A DNA stretch of 64,000 bases from Bacteroidales bacterium (GCA_900769945.1 CAAGIO010000005.1:97710-161709); one strand, 5' to 3'; counted from the stretch's first letter, positions 34,106 through 43,458 are shown. Numbers and translations: made by a program. The notes: generated by a model not told the origin, from the sequence alone.

Positions 34106-34981
34106 CTATAACCTGTCTAATGTATTTTTTATCAGCTTCTCAACGTATGGATGATAGTTGGAGGCGAATGTTTCCGTTACTCGGTTGGCTATTGCAACAC
34201 AAATAGTTAATACGTTGTGTCCTAACATCTTACCAAGGCAGAAAAGTGCTGACGACTCCATTTCAAAGTTACATAACTTTAAATCGTGATAGCTGAAGCT
34301 CTCGATTTTCTTGTTTATGTCGGGATACGCTAATTCTAATCGGAGGCTTCTGCCTTGTGGACCATAGAATCCCGGCGCTGTAGCAGTGATACCTTGATGA
34401 TAACCAAAGGCGAGCTTGTCGAACAGCTCTTTTGACGACTCAATGGCGTAAGGTCGCGGCAGGTCGCGTGGGTAATCCATGTGGCTGATGAAAGCATTGG
34501 TCATGTCATTGTCAATCACTTGATTATGTTCCTTGTAGAAATAAGCGATACCGTCTAATCCTATTGCATATCTTGATGCGACATAACTGTCTTCCACGCC
34601 AATTTCGGCTTGTAACGCGCCACAAGTGCCGAGACGAATCATGTTAAGACAGCGGTGGCTTTCTTTCCGTGTGCGTGTTTTGAAGTCGATATTTGCCACT
34701 GCGTCAAGTTCGTTTACAACGATGTCAATGTTGTCAGTACCCATTCCAGTTGAGATAACAGAAATACGTTTCCCTTTGTAAGTGCCTGTGTGTGTTGTTA
34801 TTTCCCGGTTCCGACGCATCACCTCAATGTCATCAAAGTGTTTAGAGACCTCTGGCACTCTGTCCGGGTCACCAACAAGAATGATGTTGTCAGCAAGCAT
34901 GTCAGGAAATAGGTTTAAATGATAAATGGCGCCTTCAGTGTTGAAAACGAGCTGGGATTCTGCTATTGGTCTGCTATTCAT
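34106..34981 (-). CDS. Nucleoside phosphorylase (uridine phosphorylase-like)
   Basis: About 291 residues. NP-I fold signatures: NIILVGDPDRVPEVSKHFD (phosphate-binding region), VISTGMGTDNIDIVVNELDA, RLGTCGALQAEIGVEDSYV, and KLCNFEMESSALFCLGKMLGH with the ribose-binding Glu of the NxEMES-type motif. It cleaves nucleosides with phosphate; uridine or a purine nucleoside is possible. An ATG at 35029 lies upstream of the -7 box at 35007-35014, so the start at 34981 (MNSRPIAESQLVFN) is chosen. It converges with the NadE-like gene, with only 2 bases between the stops. Confidence 0.92.
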   Translation of the reverse strand: MNSRPIAESQLVFNTEGAIYHLNLFPDMLADNIILVGDPDRVPEVSKHFDDIEVMRRNREITTHTGTYKGKRISVISTGMGTDNIDIVVNELDAVANIDFKTRTRKESHRCLNMIRLGTCGALQAEIGVEDSYVASRYAIGLDGIAYFYKEHNQVIDNDMTNAFISHMDYPRDLPRPYAIESSKELFDKLAFGYHQGITATAPGFYGPQGRSLRLELAYPDINKKIESFSYHDLKLCNFEMESSALFCLGKMLGHNVLTICVAIANRVTETFASNYHPYVEKLIKNTLDRL

Positions 34982-35006
34982 AATGGCAATTGTTAAAATA
35001 CGTTTG

Positions 35007-35014
35007 CAAAGATA
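35007..35014 (-). promoter_or_regulatory. -7 promoter element for the nucleoside phosphorylase
   Basis: Reverse-strand TATCTTTG, followed by GCAAA. The predicted start near 35000 supports translation from 34981. Confidence 0.55.
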
Positions 35015-35087
35015 ACAAGAATAAGCCATATATTGTCGTTAAAAGTTAAAAATAGTTAAAATCGAGCCATGTAAAAAATAATATTCT

Positions 35088-35095
35088 TACTTTTG
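35088..35095 (+). promoter_or_regulatory. -7 promoter element for cinA
   Basis: TACTTTTG. It covers a possible GTG start at 35095, which therefore cannot be in the transcript; the ATG at 35122 is preferred. Confidence 0.5.
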
Positions 35096-35121
35096 TGACT
35101 CGAATGAAATTTTTAGGAACA

Positions 35122-36378
35122 ATGGAAGAGAAAATAGAATTTGTAAGAGCAAAAATTATCTCTATTGGAGACGAGCTTTTGATTGGCCAGGTGGTGAATA
35201 CAAACGCTGCATGGCTTGGTAATATTTTGACAAAGAACGGGTTTAAGGTAGATGCGGTGTTGACGATAGGTTACAGTGAGTCAGAGATTATCAACGCTCT
35301 TGACGTTTGTTCGGATGCTGAGGTCGTAATAATGACTGGAGGGCTTGGGCCTACCGAGGACGATAGGACGAAGCAGACTCTCTGCAGATATTTTGATACA
35401 GAGTTGGAGTTTAATCAGGAGGCATACGATAACATGTTGAGTATCTTTGTTTTGCGTGGAGATGAGATGAGTGAGAGGAACAGAAGGCAGGCTTACGTTC
35501 CTAAAAGTTGCAGATGTATTGTAAATGATTATGGTACTGCGCCTTGCATGTGGTTTGAGAAAGAAGGCACTGTGTTTGTGTCGATGCCGGGCGTGCCGAT
35601 GGAGATGATGCTTTCGTTTGAAGATGATATTCTGCCTATGCTTCTGTCGCAGTTCAAGAGTATTCCTTACATGAGCAGAGTGATAATGGTTGAGGGGATA
35701 GGGGAGTCGTTTCTTGCGGATAAGATTATGAGATGGGAAGAGTCGCTACCCGACTTTTTATCGCTTGCCTATCTTCCAAAGCCGGGATTGGTGAGGCTCC
35801 GTCTTGACGGCAGGCACAAGGACAAGGAGATGCTTCGTGATACTATTAATAAAGAGGTTGAGAAACTTGTTGAGATTGTAGGTGATAACATCTACGGCTT
35901 TGATGATATGCCGATGTCAAGGCTTGTGCTCGATGTCCTTAGGCAGAAAGGTATGACGTTGGCGACAGCGGAGAGTTGTACTGGTGGTAAGATTGCGAGT
36001 ATGATAACCTCTAATGCCGGCTGCTCTGATGTCTATAAAGGAACGGTGGTGTCGTATGCTACTGAGTTGAAAGAGACTCTGTTAGGAGTGAACAAGGCTG
36101 ATGTTGAAAGGTACGGTGTTGTCAGCTGCGAGGTGGCCGAGCAGATGGCTGAAGGGGCAAGGAGGACGATGAACGCAGATTATGGGTTGTCAACAACAGG
36201 TGTGGCGGGACCTGGCGGGGGTACAGATGCGGTGCCGGTTGGCACGGTGTGTATTGCGGTGGCGGGCCCTAATGGCGTAGTGTCAAAACGTCATTCCTTC
36301 GGAAATAATAGAGAATATAATATCGAAATAGCATCAATAGTGGCTCTCAATATGCTTAGAAATGAATTGGCTTTTTAA
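35122..36378 (+). CDS. cinA: CinA family protein (nicotinamide-nucleotide amidohydrolase type)
   Basis: About 418 residues. The N-terminal MoaB/MogA-like domain has ISIGDELLIGQVVNTNAAWL and VIMTGGLGPTEDDRT. The C-terminal CinA amidase domain has LATAESCTGGKIASMIT (catalytic Ser/Thr region) and YGLSTTGVAGPGGGTDAVPVGTVCIAV. Members deamidate NMN in the pyridine nucleotide salvage cycle and some are tied to competence. The start MEEKIEFV is preceded by AGGAAC, one of the few Shine-Dalgarno-like sequences here; an ATG at 35104 is also possible. It is followed by gldB after 10 bases. Confidence 0.93.
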   Translation: MEEKIEFVRAKIISIGDELLIGQVVNTNAAWLGNILTKNGFKVDAVLTIGYSESEIINALDVCSDAEVVIMTGGLGPTEDDRTKQTLCRYFDTELEFNQEAYDNMLSIFVLRGDEMSERNRRQAYVPKSCRCIVNDYGTAPCMWFEKEGTVFVSMPGVPMEMMLSFEDDILPMLLSQFKSIPYMSRVIMVEGIGESFLADKIMRWEESLPDFLSLAYLPKPGLVRLRLDGRHKDKEMLRDTINKEVEKLVEIVGDNIYGFDDMPMSRLVLDVLRQKGMTLATAESCTGGKIASMITSNAGCSDVYKGTVVSYATELKETLLGVNKADVERYGVVSCEVAEQMAEGARRTMNADYGLSTTGVAGPGGGTDAVPVGTVCIAVAGPNGVVSKRHSFGNNREYNIEIASIVALNMLRNELAF

Positions 36379-36388
36379 CTTGTTGATT

Positions 36389-37405
36389 ATGAATAAGAAG
36401 AGACCCCCTGTCTTGTTTGTCGCAGCAATGACCTTGATGCTGGTAGCTTGCTCTGACGTGAATGGCTATAAAAAGAAACTTGATGTCCCTTGCTCTAAAC
36501 TTGAACCAAGAGAGTTGAGGATACTTGAATATAATAAAGCGTTGTTCTCTATCGATACCTCTGATTTCGCAGCTGGATTGATGAAAATAACACCACTGTT
36601 CCGCGATTTGCTCGGCGACGATATTGACGATGATGATGTTGAGTTCCTGAAGGATTTCGTTACAGACCCTTTCGTGCTTGAACTGAATGGCTTGGTGGAA
36701 GCGGAGTTTCATGACATCACAAAGGTGGAAAACAAGGTGAGAGATGTGTTCCAACATCTTGCATATTACTATCCTGATATCCAATTGCCTGAGGTCTATT
36801 CTTATGTCTCAGGTGTGGATTATCAAAGTGGCCCCGTGATGATAACAGACGACTGTGTGTTGATAAGCCTTGATTATTATCTGGATAACAAAAATAATGT
36901 TTACGACAAGATAGGAATGCCTCGGTATATTTCCCGCAGATGTCAGGTCGCTTCTTTGACAAAAGACCTCTCTGAATCTATTTATAATACCTTTATTTAT
37001 AAGGAGAAGATGAGTAGTAACGTGTTGTCGGAGATGGTTGAGAAGGGTAAGAGATATTATTTTATTGAGGCAATGGATCCAAGTCTTCCTGACTCGATAA
37101 TTCTCGGATACTCGGCGGCTCAGATGGATTGGGCTGTGAACTCTGAAGGAGAGTTGTGGGCGTCTGTGGTTGGAAACAACATGCTTTACTCCAATGGCTA
37201 TGAACAACGAAGACTTCTGTTTAACGATGGGCCTTTCACGGCAGCATTTTCCGACAAGTCACCTTCACGTCTCGGCGACTTCATCGGGTTGCAGATAGTA
37301 AGGTCGTTCATGACAAATAATGATGTGTCTCTAAATGAGCTGCTGACGATGACAGATGCTCAAGACATTTTCCAACGTTCAAGATACAAACCACCTAAAA
37401 GATAA
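36389..37405 (+). CDS. gldB: Gliding motility lipoprotein GldB family
   Basis: About 338 residues. The signal peptide MNKKRPPVLFVAAMTLMLVACS ends in the lipobox LVAC. The body fits GldB: the acidic helical start, EVYSYVSGVDYQSGPVMI, DDCVLISLDYYLD, MPRYISRRC, RYYFIEAMDPSLPDSIILGYSAAQMDW, and the C-terminal RLGDFIGLQIVRSFMTNND. GldB is needed for gliding in Flavobacterium and is widespread in Bacteroidota that do not glide. I start at 36389 because an ATG at 36362 would overlap cinA and spoil the lipoprotein signal. It lies 29 bases before yifB. Confidence 0.85.
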   Translation: MNKKRPPVLFVAAMTLMLVACSDVNGYKKKLDVPCSKLEPRELRILEYNKALFSIDTSDFAAGLMKITPLFRDLLGDDIDDDDVEFLKDFVTDPFVLELNGLVEAEFHDITKVENKVRDVFQHLAYYYPDIQLPEVYSYVSGVDYQSGPVMITDDCVLISLDYYLDNKNNVYDKIGMPRYISRRCQVASLTKDLSESIYNTFIYKEKMSSNVLSEMVEKGKRYYFIEAMDPSLPDSIILGYSAAQMDWAVNSEGELWASVVGNNMLYSNGYEQRRLLFNDGPFTAAFSDKSPSRLGDFIGLQIVRSFMTNNDVSLNELLTMTDAQDIFQRSRYKPPKR

Positions 37406-37434
37406 ATAACAGATGAAAATAAAAACCAAAATTT

Positions 37435-38970
37435 ATGTTAGTAAAAACTTATGGAAGTGCCTTAAATGGTATTGAGGCGTTCACTGTGACTATAGAGGTG
37501 AATATCGACAGGGGAGTGCAATTCTTCTTGGTCGGGCTGCCAGATAGTGCGGTGAAAGAGAGTCAGCAGAGAATAGAGTCTGCGTTGAATAATAATAATC
37601 TGAAATATCCTAAGCGGAAGATTACCATCAATATGGCGCCGGCTGATATCCGAAAGGAAGGCTCAAGTTATGACCTGCCTTTGGCTATCGCTATACTCGC
37701 GGCATCGGAACAGGTGAAGACCGACATGCTTGATAGATACATCATCATGGGCGAGTTGTCGCTTGATGGCGGCATCAACCCAATAAGGGGAGCGTTACCC
37801 ATAGCGATAAAAGCCTTGGAAGATGGATTCCAAGGCATCATCTTGCCAAATGCTAATGCCAAAGAAGCAGCGGTGGTGGAGGACTTGATAGTGTATGGTG
37901 TTGACACCATAATGGATGTCATAGACTTCTTAAACGGCGGCGATAACCTTACCAGAGTAGTGGTTGACAATGCGGCGGAGGATAACCAAGATGAGATCTA
38001 TGGCTTTGATTTCTCTGATGTTAAGGGGCAGGAGAACATCAAAAGAGCATTGGAGGTGGCTGCTGCCGGCTCTCATAACGTCATCTTGATAGGTCCTCCG
38101 GGAAGTGGGAAGACAATGCTGTCGAAGAGGCTGCCGAGCATCTTGCCGCCTATGACACTCAAGGAGTCGCTTGAGACAACAAAGATACATTCCGTCGTTG
38201 GGCTGTTGGCGAGCAACGTCTCGCTCATGCGTACCCGCCCGTTCAGGAATCCTCATCATACAACCTCGTATGTGGGGCTCGTCGGCGGCGGCACCTATCC
38301 CCAACCCGGCGAGATTTCCTTGGCACATAACGGCGTGCTTTTTCTCGACGAGCTCCCTGAGTTTAAAAGGAATGTGCTTGAAGTGATGCGCCAGCCCATG
38401 GAAGACAGGATGGTGACTATTGCCCGCGCCAAACAGACAGTGGAGTTCCCTGCTAACTTCATGCTTGTGGCAGCAATGAACCCTTGCCCATGCGGCTATT
38501 ATAACCACCCAACAAAAGAATGCACCTGCAAACCGGGACAGGTGGAGTCGTACCTATCAAAAATATCCGGCCCGCTGATGGATAGAATAGACCTGCATGT
38601 GGAGACAGCACCGCTATCTTATGAGGAACTCGCACAGAAAACTAACGGCGAGAACAGCGCAGCAGTACGTGAACGCGTGGTCAAAGCACGCATGATACAG
38701 GTGGAACGTTTCTCCGATGTACAAGGCGTGCATAGCAACGCTCAGATGAACGCCAAGATGATTCAGAAATACTGCCAACTTGATGATGAATGTAGCAGCC
38801 TGCTGAAAAATGCTATGGAACGACTCGGCCTCTCGGCGCGCGCAAGAGACAGGATTCTAAAAGTGTCGCGTACCATCGCAGACCTCGACGGCTCAACGGA
38901 TATCAACGCAGAACACCTCTCCGAGGCTATACAATACCGAAGCCTCGATAGGGATAGCTGGGGAAAATGA
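37435..38970 (+). CDS. YifB family magnesium-chelatase-like AAA+ ATPase
   Basis: 511 residues. The N-terminal ChlI-like domain (VKTYGSALNGIEAFTVTIEV, GLPDSAVKESQQRIESAL, NMAPADIRKEGSSYDLP) is followed by an AAA+ module with Walker A IGPPGSGKTMLSKRLP, Walker B GVLFLDELPEF and the arginine region RQPMEDRMVTIARA. A Cys cluster CPCGYYNHPTKECTCKPGQ follows, and a C-terminal Mg_chelatase_C domain ends it. The family includes ComM, a helicase that helps integrate foreign DNA during natural transformation. CinA nearby may be a functional neighbour, but that is inference. Confidence 0.94.
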   Translation: MLVKTYGSALNGIEAFTVTIEVNIDRGVQFFLVGLPDSAVKESQQRIESALNNNNLKYPKRKITINMAPADIRKEGSSYDLPLAIAILAASEQVKTDMLDRYIIMGELSLDGGINPIRGALPIAIKALEDGFQGIILPNANAKEAAVVEDLIVYGVDTIMDVIDFLNGGDNLTRVVVDNAAEDNQDEIYGFDFSDVKGQENIKRALEVAAAGSHNVILIGPPGSGKTMLSKRLPSILPPMTLKESLETTKIHSVVGLLASNVSLMRTRPFRNPHHTTSYVGLVGGGTYPQPGEISLAHNGVLFLDELPEFKRNVLEVMRQPMEDRMVTIARAKQTVEFPANFMLVAAMNPCPCGYYNHPTKECTCKPGQVESYLSKISGPLMDRIDLHVETAPLSYEELAQKTNGENSAAVRERVVKARMIQVERFSDVQGVHSNAQMNAKMIQKYCQLDDECSSLLKNAMERLGLSARARDRILKVSRTIADLDGSTDINAEHLSEAIQYRSLDRDSWGK

Positions 38971-39279
38971 TGAAGTGCCCCGCTTGTGTATTGTCTTCCG
39001 ATACACATGCCTACTTCATTTTACTTCCACCTTGATGTTGCCTGCCATTGATAGTCAGCATCTCTCTATAGCTGGCATAATGTTATGGCTCCCAACTCAC
39101 GATGTGGATTGCCTCTGCCTCTTGTGATTGATTTGTCAAAAAATGCCTTGCATGGTAGTGCCTGACGGAAATTGCCTTTTTCTACTCTTGATACTTTCAC
39201 TTGTTGAGAAAATAGATGTTTTTGGATAATTCGGATGTTTTTTGGGTGAAATGGATAACTTGTGTAGAATAAATCAGCG
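38971..39279. other. Intergenic stretch, possible terminator at its start
   Basis: Just after yifB, TGAAGT (38971-38976) can pair with ACTTCA (39013-39018), and GTGTAT (38986-38991) with ATACAC (39001-39006), then TTTTAC follows; this may end the cinA-gldB-yifB transcript. The remaining 250 bases show no ORF or recognisable element before the promoter at 39280. Confidence 0.4.
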
Positions 39280-39287
39280 TATTTTTG
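39280..39287 (+). promoter_or_regulatory. -7 promoter element for the acyl-ACP thioesterase
   Basis: TATTTTTG, with a TTG at 39260-39262 in a plausible -33 position (17-base spacer). Confidence 0.6.
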
Positions 39288-39309
39288 CCGCCGTTTTGAA
39301 TGTTGAGTT

Positions 39310-40119
39310 ATGAAGAATATTGTTATTGGAGAGCATTTCTCGCAGAGTTATAGAATTACCGGATCTAATATGGACTCGGAGTATAGGATGACTGTCGTAG
39401 CAGTCTTAAGTTTCTTCCAAGATACCGTTGCGTCTTATCTCACCACACGGAATCTTGCAGCTTTCGATATTGCTGACGACGGTTACTTGTGGGTCCTTTC
39501 TGACTATTCTCTTGATGTTGCAGAAAAGATGCCTCTTTGGAGGGAAAACATAGAGGCAGTCATCTGTCCTTCAGAAGTGTCAGCGGTGAAGCTGTTTTTC
39601 GATTATTACTTGAAAAATAACAAAGGTGAGGTCTTTGCAAAAGGTACAAGTAGATGGAGTATCGTTAATGTTTCTGACGGCAGGCCTGTCCAAATATCTG
39701 AGGTGGTGGCAGTTAGCGGTGATAATGTTACAAGACATCCTAAGACAGTGTTCCCTCCAATCGTTAATAAGTTGATGGAATACAATCATTTGACTAATAT
39801 CTCCGACATCGATTTCAATAATCATGTGAATAACATTAGCTATATTAGAATAGCTCTTTCTGCTATGCCTCTCGAAATGGCAAAGTCTTTCTGTCTTGAA
39901 TCGCTGTCGATAAAGTTTATGTGCCAGTGCCGCATAAATGAGAACCTTACATGCAGGTATGATATGTGTAAAGATGACGGCAGGTGCTTGTGCTCTATTA
40001 TTAACGATAAGGAGCAGGAGGTTTGTAGGCTTGTTCTTAGGTTCGTTCCAAATTCTGGTGTCTCTTCAAGACAGCATATCAAGGATGTTGTGAATAGGAG
40101 TGAGATAGTTAATTACTGA
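39310..40119 (+). CDS. Acyl-ACP thioesterase family protein
   Basis: 269 residues made of two hotdog repeats, as in plant FatA/FatB-like and bacterial acyl-ACP thioesterases. The first repeat has EHFSQSYRITGSNMDSEYRM and a long helix FFQDTVASYLTTRNL. The second carries the catalytic region SDIDFNNHVNNISYIR with the conserved Asn-x-His arrangement. It should release free fatty acids from acyl carrier protein in the cytoplasm. It is monocistronic, with its own promoter, and converges with holA. Confidence 0.9.
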   Translation: MKNIVIGEHFSQSYRITGSNMDSEYRMTVVAVLSFFQDTVASYLTTRNLAAFDIADDGYLWVLSDYSLDVAEKMPLWRENIEAVICPSEVSAVKLFFDYYLKNNKGEVFAKGTSRWSIVNVSDGRPVQISEVVAVSGDNVTRHPKTVFPPIVNKLMEYNHLTNISDIDFNNHVNNISYIRIALSAMPLEMAKSFCLESLSIKFMCQCRINENLTCRYDMCKDDGRCLCSIINDKEQEVCRLVLRFVPNSGVSSRQHIKDVVNRSEIVNY

Positions 40120-40148
40120 TCCGGATAGTGCTTGTTGCTCGATGAGCT

Positions 40149-41147
40149 TTAGAACATGAGTTTGTATATCATTTCTCGGTAAAGCTCTTTAAGGTCAATG
40201 TCGCCAATATTATAACCTTTTGATTTTAAATCAAATTCTCGTAATATTTCGATGTTATCAACACATTTCTTTATGGAGTATAGTCTTGCTGCCTCGAAAT
40301 AGTCTTTCACAAAAAACGTGTTGACGCCTATTGTGCTTGCGACGGCACTTTGACTTTTATCGTTGCAATAATGAAGCTTCAGAATCTTACAGTAATAAGT
40401 ATAAAGTATTGTTACTGTTGAGATAATATGGTTATCCTTAATGTTGTCGCCGAAATAGTTGACAATCTGCACTGCTTTGGGGAAGTCACCGTAGCTGATG
40501 GCCTTCTGTAATTCGAATACGTTGAAGTCTTTGGAGATACCTATATAATATTCCACATCGTTGTCGTCAATTTCTTTTTTATGAGTGATAGCGACAATGA
40601 GTTTCTCAAGTTCATTACGAATCTTCTGAAGGTCGGAGCCAAGGAAGTCGGAGAGCATCTGGCAGGCTTTCTGGGTGATTCGGTAGTTTTTGTTGCTTAG
40701 ATATTTTACTATCCATTTGGGTATGTCACTGTCGTACAGCTTTTTCGACTCAAAGAGGACGTGTTTCTTATCTAACGTCTTGGCAAGCTTCAGTCGTTTG
40801 TCAATCTTCTTATACTTATAGTTAATGACAAGAATGGTACTTTGAGGAATCATATCGAGGAACGGCTCCAAACTCTCTATGTTTCTGATATCTTGGGCTT
40901 CTTTGACTATTATTACGAGGTAGTCGCTCATCATAGGGAAGTTACGGGCTTGAGATACTATATCGTTGACAGTCACGTCTTTGCCATATAGTATCACTTG
41001 GTTGAAAGCCTTATCCGCTTCGTCAAGGACAGAGCTTTCGATAGAGTCGCTGATAGAGTCAATGAAATACGGTTCCTCGCCCATGAGGAAATACACCGGG
41101 TGGAAGACTCTGTTTTTGATTTCGGTAATGATTTGGTCGTATGTCAT
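40149..41147 (-). CDS. holA: DNA polymerase III subunit delta
   Basis: 332 residues. The clamp-loader wrench subunit that opens the beta sliding clamp. N-terminal HPVYFLMGEEPYFIDSISDSIE is the family's degenerate ATPase-like start, followed by FPMMSDYLVIIVKEAQDI (the FPFFxxxRLVLV-type region), ILVINYKYKKIDKRLKLAK, and C-terminal helices including DLQKIRNELEKL and DIDLKELYREMIYKLMF. Its ATG overlaps the stop of the AMP nucleosidase gene as TGATG, so translation is coupled. Confidence 0.92.
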   Translation of the reverse strand: MTYDQIITEIKNRVFHPVYFLMGEEPYFIDSISDSIESSVLDEADKAFNQVILYGKDVTVNDIVSQARNFPMMSDYLVIIVKEAQDIRNIESLEPFLDMIPQSTILVINYKYKKIDKRLKLAKTLDKKHVLFESKKLYDSDIPKWIVKYLSNKNYRITQKACQMLSDFLGSDLQKIRNELEKLIVAITHKKEIDDNDVEYYIGISKDFNVFELQKAISYGDFPKAVQIVNYFGDNIKDNHIISTVTILYTYYCKILKLHYCNDKSQSAVASTIGVNTFFVKDYFEAARLYSIKKCVDNIEILREFDLKSKGYNIGDIDLKELYREMIYKLMF

Positions 41148-41917
41148 CAGAATTTCAGATGTTTTACAGATATTCCGTTGTTGAGCAGATGTTTTAGAGA
41201 GTCTATGCCTATTCTAACATGTTCATATACATATTGTTTGTTGACTTTTTTGTCGCTTTCTTCTGTTTTTACTCCGTCGGGGGTCATTGGTTGGTCGGAG
41301 ATGAGGAGCAGGGCGCCTGTGGGTATGTCGTTGGCGAATCCTACGGTGAAAAGTGTTGCGGCCTCCATGTCAACGGCCATGCATCTGATTTTCACAAGAT
41401 AATCCTTAAAGACGTTGTCGAATTCCCAGACACGTCGGTTTGTTGTAAAGACAGTGCCGGTCCAATAGTCGAATCCGTGTTCCACTATGGTTGTTGAAAT
41501 AGCTTTCTGTAATGAGAAAGCTGGGAGCGCCGGCACCTCCGGAGGTAGATAGAATTTCGATGTCCCTTCACCCCTGATTGCCGCGATAGGAAGCAGGAAA
41601 TCCCCTAAATTACATTTCGACTTTGTGCCTCCACACTTTCCGAGGAACAACACAGCCTTTGGATTGATTGAGCTTAGTAAGTCCATGATTGTTGCTGCGT
41701 TAGGACTTCCCATCCCGAAGTTTATCATTGTTATGTCTCCTGTTGAGGCACACGGCATGGGGCGGTCCGAACCAATGATTGGAACGTCGTTTATCTCTGC
41801 AAAAATATCTAAATACTGACTGAAATTGGTGAGGAGGATATATTTGCCGAATTTGTCTAATTCAAGGCCGGTATATCGGGGGAGCCAATTCTCTGTTATC
41901 TCTTTTTTTGTCTTCAT
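41147..41917 (-). CDS. amn: AMP nucleosidase (short Bacteroidota form)
   Basis: 256 residues. Hydrolyses AMP to adenine and ribose 5-phosphate. It holds the nucleoside phosphorylase-like fold only, without the extra N-terminal domain of the E. coli enzyme. Motifs: TGDITMINFGMGSPNAATIMD, AVLFLGKCGGTKSKCNLGDFLLPIAAIRGEGTS, VAVDMEAATLF-like CMAVDMEAATLFTVGF and ALLLISDQPMTPDGVKTEES. It would supply adenine for salvage. First gene of a pair with holA; its promoter is part of the palindromic element at 41924-41939. Confidence 0.92.
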   Translation of the reverse strand: MKTKKEITENWLPRYTGLELDKFGKYILLTNFSQYLDIFAEINDVPIIGSDRPMPCASTGDITMINFGMGSPNAATIMDLLSSINPKAVLFLGKCGGTKSKCNLGDFLLPIAAIRGEGTSKFYLPPEVPALPAFSLQKAISTTIVEHGFDYWTGTVFTTNRRVWEFDNVFKDYLVKIRCMAVDMEAATLFTVGFANDIPTGALLLISDQPMTPDGVKTEESDKKVNKQYVYEHVRIGIDSLKHLLNNGISVKHLKF

Positions 41918-41923
41918 TCTTTA

Positions 41924-41939
41924 TATTTTTGCAAAGATA
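41924..41939. promoter_or_regulatory. Palindromic divergent -7 element TATTTTTGCAAAGATA
   Basis: Identical to the 16-mer at 32510-32525. The reverse half TATCTTTG (41932-41939) is placed for the AMP nucleosidase ATG at 41917. The forward half could serve the radical SAM gene, although a second forward box lies at 41954-41961. Confidence 0.55.
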
Positions 41940-41953
41940 CAATTATTTTTGAT

Positions 41954-41961
41954 TATTTTTG
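41954..41961 (+). promoter_or_regulatory. -7 promoter element for the radical SAM gene
   Basis: TATTTTTG; the predicted start near 41968 is 16 bases before the ATG. Confidence 0.55.
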
Positions 41962-41983
41962 CGAAAAATTTCATTAAGGTATT

Positions 41984-42760
41984 ATGGCAATTTTATTCGA
42001 GAATCTCGTCTTTGGTCCTATTCATAGTAGAAGGCTTGGCAACTCTCTTGGTGTGAACCTTATGCCTGTCATTGGAAAGATTTGCACCTTCAACTGCGTC
42101 TATTGCGAATGTGGCTGGAACCCAGAACATAGTGATACAAAAGCCCGCCTCGCCTCGCCTGCGGAATTTGAACGCACCCTTGATAACGCTTTGGCAGAAC
42201 TCGCCGGAACAGTGAAGGAACCTGACAGCATCACCTTCTCCGGTAATGGTGAGCCGACTTTACACCCCGATTTCCCCGAAATTATTGATATCACCATTAG
42301 GCTTAGAGACAAATACGCACCTAAAGCGGTGATAAGCGTCCTTACTAACGGCACAAGGATACATGATAAAAGGATTTTTGACGCACTGAATAAAGTAGAT
42401 AATAATATTTGTAAGCTCGATGCCGGCTCAATTGAAATGATAAATAAAATTAATCTTCCTAACGTGAAAATTAATTTAGATGAGTATATCGCTGATTTAC
42501 AAAGATTTAACGGAAATGTCGTTATTCAAACACTCTTTGTAAGAGGAACCCACGGAAACGATGTGTTAAATAACACTTCTGATGAGGAAATAGAATCGTG
42601 GCTACAACATCTGAAAAAGATAAACCCAAGAAAAACAATGATTTATGTTATCGATAGAGAGACACCAGAAAAGAACCTTGAGAAAATATCCGGAGCAGAA
42701 CTGTCACTTATCGCTAACAAAGTGAAAGCTCTCGACCTCGATGTCGAATATTATGAATAA
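41984..42760 (+). CDS. Radical SAM protein
   Basis: 258 residues. The 4Fe-4S cluster motif CTFNCVYC (CxxxCxxC, near residues 34-41) lies after LVFGPIHSRRLGNSLGVNLMP. SITFSGNGEPTLHPDFPEII is the GGE-like SAM-binding region, and VISVLTNGTRI matches strand 4. The GPxxSRRLGxSLGVNL opening is typical of the subfamily related to wyosine/MoaA-like enzymes with no settled reaction. It is transcribed away from the AMP nucleosidase gene. The substrate is unknown. Confidence 0.88.
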   Translation: MAILFENLVFGPIHSRRLGNSLGVNLMPVIGKICTFNCVYCECGWNPEHSDTKARLASPAEFERTLDNALAELAGTVKEPDSITFSGNGEPTLHPDFPEIIDITIRLRDKYAPKAVISVLTNGTRIHDKRIFDALNKVDNNICKLDAGSIEMINKINLPNVKINLDEYIADLQRFNGNVVIQTLFVRGTHGNDVLNNTSDEEIESWLQHLKKINPRKTMIYVIDRETPEKNLEKISGAELSLIANKVKALDLDVEYYE

Positions 42761-42800
42761 AATATTTTTTCTTTTTTTCTTCTCTGTTCAAAAAAAACGT

Positions 42801-42808
42801 TAAATTTG
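42801..42808 (+). promoter_or_regulatory. -7 promoter element for the 42.8-46.4 kb operon
   Basis: TAAATTTG, 22 bases before the ATG at 42831. Confidence 0.55.
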
Positions 42809-42830
42809 CAACGCAAAAAAGTTTATAATC

Positions 42831-43457
42831 ATGAATAATAAAAAACTGACTATCATTAACATCGCTTTAGTAATTGTAGCAATCTTTTTGGCTTATATGG
42901 TATTCGACAGTATCAGGCAGCCTGTCGCTTTTGAGAACGTTCGTAAAGAAAGAGAACAGAAAGTCGTACAAAACCTTAAAGACATCAGAAGTACAGAAAT
43001 CTTGTTCAAACAGACTTACAACAGATACACTTCTGACTTCGATTCGCTCATTAACTATATTAAGACTGGTGAGCTCCCTGTCGTAAATATTATCCCGGAT
43101 CCAAACGATACAACATATACCAAGACTATTAATGATACTGTTGGATTCGTGAAAGTTGCTGACTCATTGTTCGGGCGCAGGACTGACTTTAACGTCGAGG
43201 ACCTTCGCTATATCCCTTATTCAGAGCTTACTACAAGGACAGAGTTCGAGCTTAATGCCGGATTCCTCCCTCGCGGCGGTCTGAAAGTCGCTGTGTTTGA
43301 AGCAAAAGCTCCTTACCTCACTTATCTCGGAGACCTCGACAAAAACGGACTCCAAAGAGTGAATAACCTTAGAGCCGAACAAGAAGACCTCGGCAAATAC
43401 GCCGGCCTCAAAGTCGGTTCAATGGACGAGCCTTCTATAAATGGTAACTGGGAATAA
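42831..43457 (+). CDS. Conserved hypothetical protein with N-terminal membrane anchor
   Basis: 208 residues. After MNNKKL there is one transmembrane helix (TIINIALVIVAIFLAYMVFDSI), then a helical stretch ENVRKEREQKVVQNLKDIRSTEILFKQTYNRYTSDFDSLINYIKTG and a beta-rich C-terminal domain. The layout, with a hydrophobic helix continuing into a long amphipathic helix, resembles a pseudopilin, but there is no prepilin cleavage motif. I do not recognise a named family. It is one base from the DUF3822 gene and two genes from rsmD, so it belongs to that operon. Confidence 0.75.
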   Translation: MNNKKLTIINIALVIVAIFLAYMVFDSIRQPVAFENVRKEREQKVVQNLKDIRSTEILFKQTYNRYTSDFDSLINYIKTGELPVVNIIPDPNDTTYTKTINDTVGFVKVADSLFGRRTDFNVEDLRYIPYSELTTRTEFELNAGFLPRGGLKVAVFEAKAPYLTYLGDLDKNGLQRVNNLRAEQEDLGKYAGLKVGSMDEPSINGNWE

Positions 43458-43458
43458 T

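Noticed and set aside
35095..35121. GTG start for cinA at 35095
   Set aside because: The GTG overlaps the -7 box TACTTTTG, so it cannot be in the transcript.
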